Positions 13,891-14,648 of a stretch of 14,648 nucleotides of DNA are shown here, in pieces; the first letter of the stretch is position 1; each line of letters starts with the position of its first letter. The stretch is from an uncultured Patescibacteria group bacterium (lineage in GTDB: Bacteria > Patescibacteriota > Microgenomatia > UBA1406 > GWC2-37-13), in NCBI GenBank assembly GCA_938010745.1, contig CALLVF010000052.1, positions 1 through 14,648 of the forward strand, in the 5' to 3' direction. Position numbers and translations under genes: made by a program. The notes beneath the pieces are model-generated. The model was not told the DNA's origin. It made no database searches and was given only the letters and a program-made list of their open reading frames with translations.

Positions 13891-14648
13891 AAGTATTTCT
13901 TCGTAATTTTTTTTGAAATATTCATTAGTATACCAACAAGAGCAAAAGAAACAATCAAGCTAGAGCCACCATAAGAAATAAAAGGTAAGGGAACTCCCGT
14001 TAAAGGAAAAAGGTTAACCAAACCTGCTAAATTGATAATAGCTTGTAAATTAAAAAAAGCAAAAATTGAACTACTTATAATTTTACCAAAACGATCTGGC
14101 GCAAGTTTTGTCAATTCATAAATTTTATAAACAAAAATAAAGTACAAAATAATCATAATAAATCCACCTATAAATCCTAATTCTTCGAGTATGATAGCAA
14201 AGATTGAGTCAGTATGAGCTTCAGGAAGATAAAGATATTTTTGTCTTGATGAACCAAAACCTGCGCCAAATAGCCCTCCATTTTTTAGTGAAATAAATAT
14301 CTGATTAATGTGATAAGTAATCCCTAAAGGATCAAAATTTGGATTTAAAAAGGCAGTTATTCGAGCTAAACGATACGGATAAATTTTAATCATCAAAAAA
14401 AAAATTACAGTAGAAATTGGTATAAGTAATACAATGTGTATGATACTACCACCTGATAAAAAATAAATAACTACACTTAAAAAAAAGATTATGATTGCAG
14501 TTCCCATATCAGGCTGCAAAAGAATTAGAAAAACAAGAAGTCCAAGTAGAATCAAAAAAGAAAAAAAGCGTTTTCTTTCTTTGTAAATAAACCAAGAAGA
14601 CAGGTAAATAATAACACTAAATTTTGCTAATTCAGAGGGTTGAAAATT
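13887..14648 (-). CDS. ftsW: SEDS-family septal peptidoglycan polymerase FtsW, 5' end outside the window
   Basis: The frame is open without a start to the right edge; 253 residues are visible. It begins FQPSELAKFSVIIYLSSWF, the conserved QPSE block after the first membrane segments, so about the first third is missing. LLQPDMGTAI, the ARITAFLNPNFDP loop, LFGAGFGSSRQKYLYLPEAH followed by TDS with the essential Asp, and PLTGVPLPFISYGGSS follow in SEDS order. A TTG at 14555 is not the start, because the upstream codons carry family motifs. FtsW polymerises lipid II at the septum with FtsI. Adjacency to murG, with an ATGA overlap, identifies it as FtsW rather than RodA. Confidence 0.95.
   Translation of the reverse strand, partial: NFQPSELAKFSVIIYLSSWFIYKERKRFFSFLILLGLLVFLILLQPDMGTAIIIFFLSVVIYFLSGGSIIHIVLLIPISTVIFFLMIKIYPYRLARITAFLNPNFDPLGITYHINQIFISLKNGGLFGAGFGSSRQKYLYLPEAHTDSIFAIILEELGFIGGFIMIILYFIFVYKIYELTKLAPDRFGKIISSSIFAFFNLQAIINLAGLVNLFPLTGVPLPFISYGGSSLIVSFALVGILMNISKKITKKYL

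Noticed and set aside
1..14648. CRISPR array, insertion sequence, phage or defence island
   Set aside because: I saw no regular spaced repeats, transposase or integrase motifs, terminal inverted repeats or defence domains. The repeats found are single short pairs.
4314..14648. Alternative genetic code with UGA as Gly or Trp
   Set aside because: TGA ends several genes at family-expected C-termini (ftsW, ileS, rodA), and no in-frame TGA is needed inside any protein.

Overview
The window looks like part of a small, very A+T-rich, streamlined bacterial genome, most likely a Candidate Phyla Radiation (Patescibacteria) lineage, possibly Microgenomates-like. The grounds are low GC, short or overlapping gene junctions, a MurG with a shortened first glycine loop, an IleRS with altered signature motifs, almost no strong Shine-Dalgarno sequences and a tRNA with no encoded CCA. 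UGA is a normal stop here (FtsW, IleRS, RodA and the ParB-like gene all end in TGA), which argues against the recoded Gracilibacteria/SR1 group. The taxonomic placement is inference; no 16S or marker tree is available.

Layout. Positions 1 to about 104 are a GC-rich piece (71 of the first 100 bases are G or C) with high-GC coding on the minus strand. It does not belong with the rest and is probably an assembly chimera. From about 96 to 3087 lie two surface-polysaccharide genes on the minus strand: a fused glycosyltransferase-flippase and a family 2 glycosyltransferase. Positions 3088-3630 are extremely A+T-rich with no gene. A minus-strand tRNA-Val(CAC) follows, divergent from lepB (signal peptidase I), the only clear plus-strand gene.

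From 4314 to the right edge everything is on the minus strand. In transcription order (right to left) it reads ftsW (5' end outside the window), murG, ftsQ, ftsA, ftsZ, ileS, rodA, rplU, rpmA and a ParB-like HTH gene, which converges on lepB with a 12-base overlap. ftsW/murG and ileS/rodA overlap by 4 bases (ATGA) and murG/ftsQ by 44, which suggests translational coupling. Promoter-like sequences just before ileS and rplU suggest the run is split into several transcripts.

Together the right two thirds is a division and cell-wall (dcw) cluster. MurG makes lipid II, FtsW polymerises it at the septum, FtsQ is a divisome scaffold, FtsA anchors FtsZ to the membrane and FtsZ forms the ring. RodA is the elongation counterpart of FtsW. 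Housekeeping translation genes (ileS, rplU, rpmA) are joined to the cluster. murC, murB and ddl are not between murG and ftsQ.

I did not find a CRISPR array, insertion sequence, phage module or convincing new defence system. The observations most worth checking are the glycosyltransferase-flippase fusion, the ParB-like protein that lacks the N-terminal CTPase domain, the IleRS with altered HIGH and KMSKS motifs, the recurrent -10 boxes placed for leaderless mRNAs, and the chimeric left edge.
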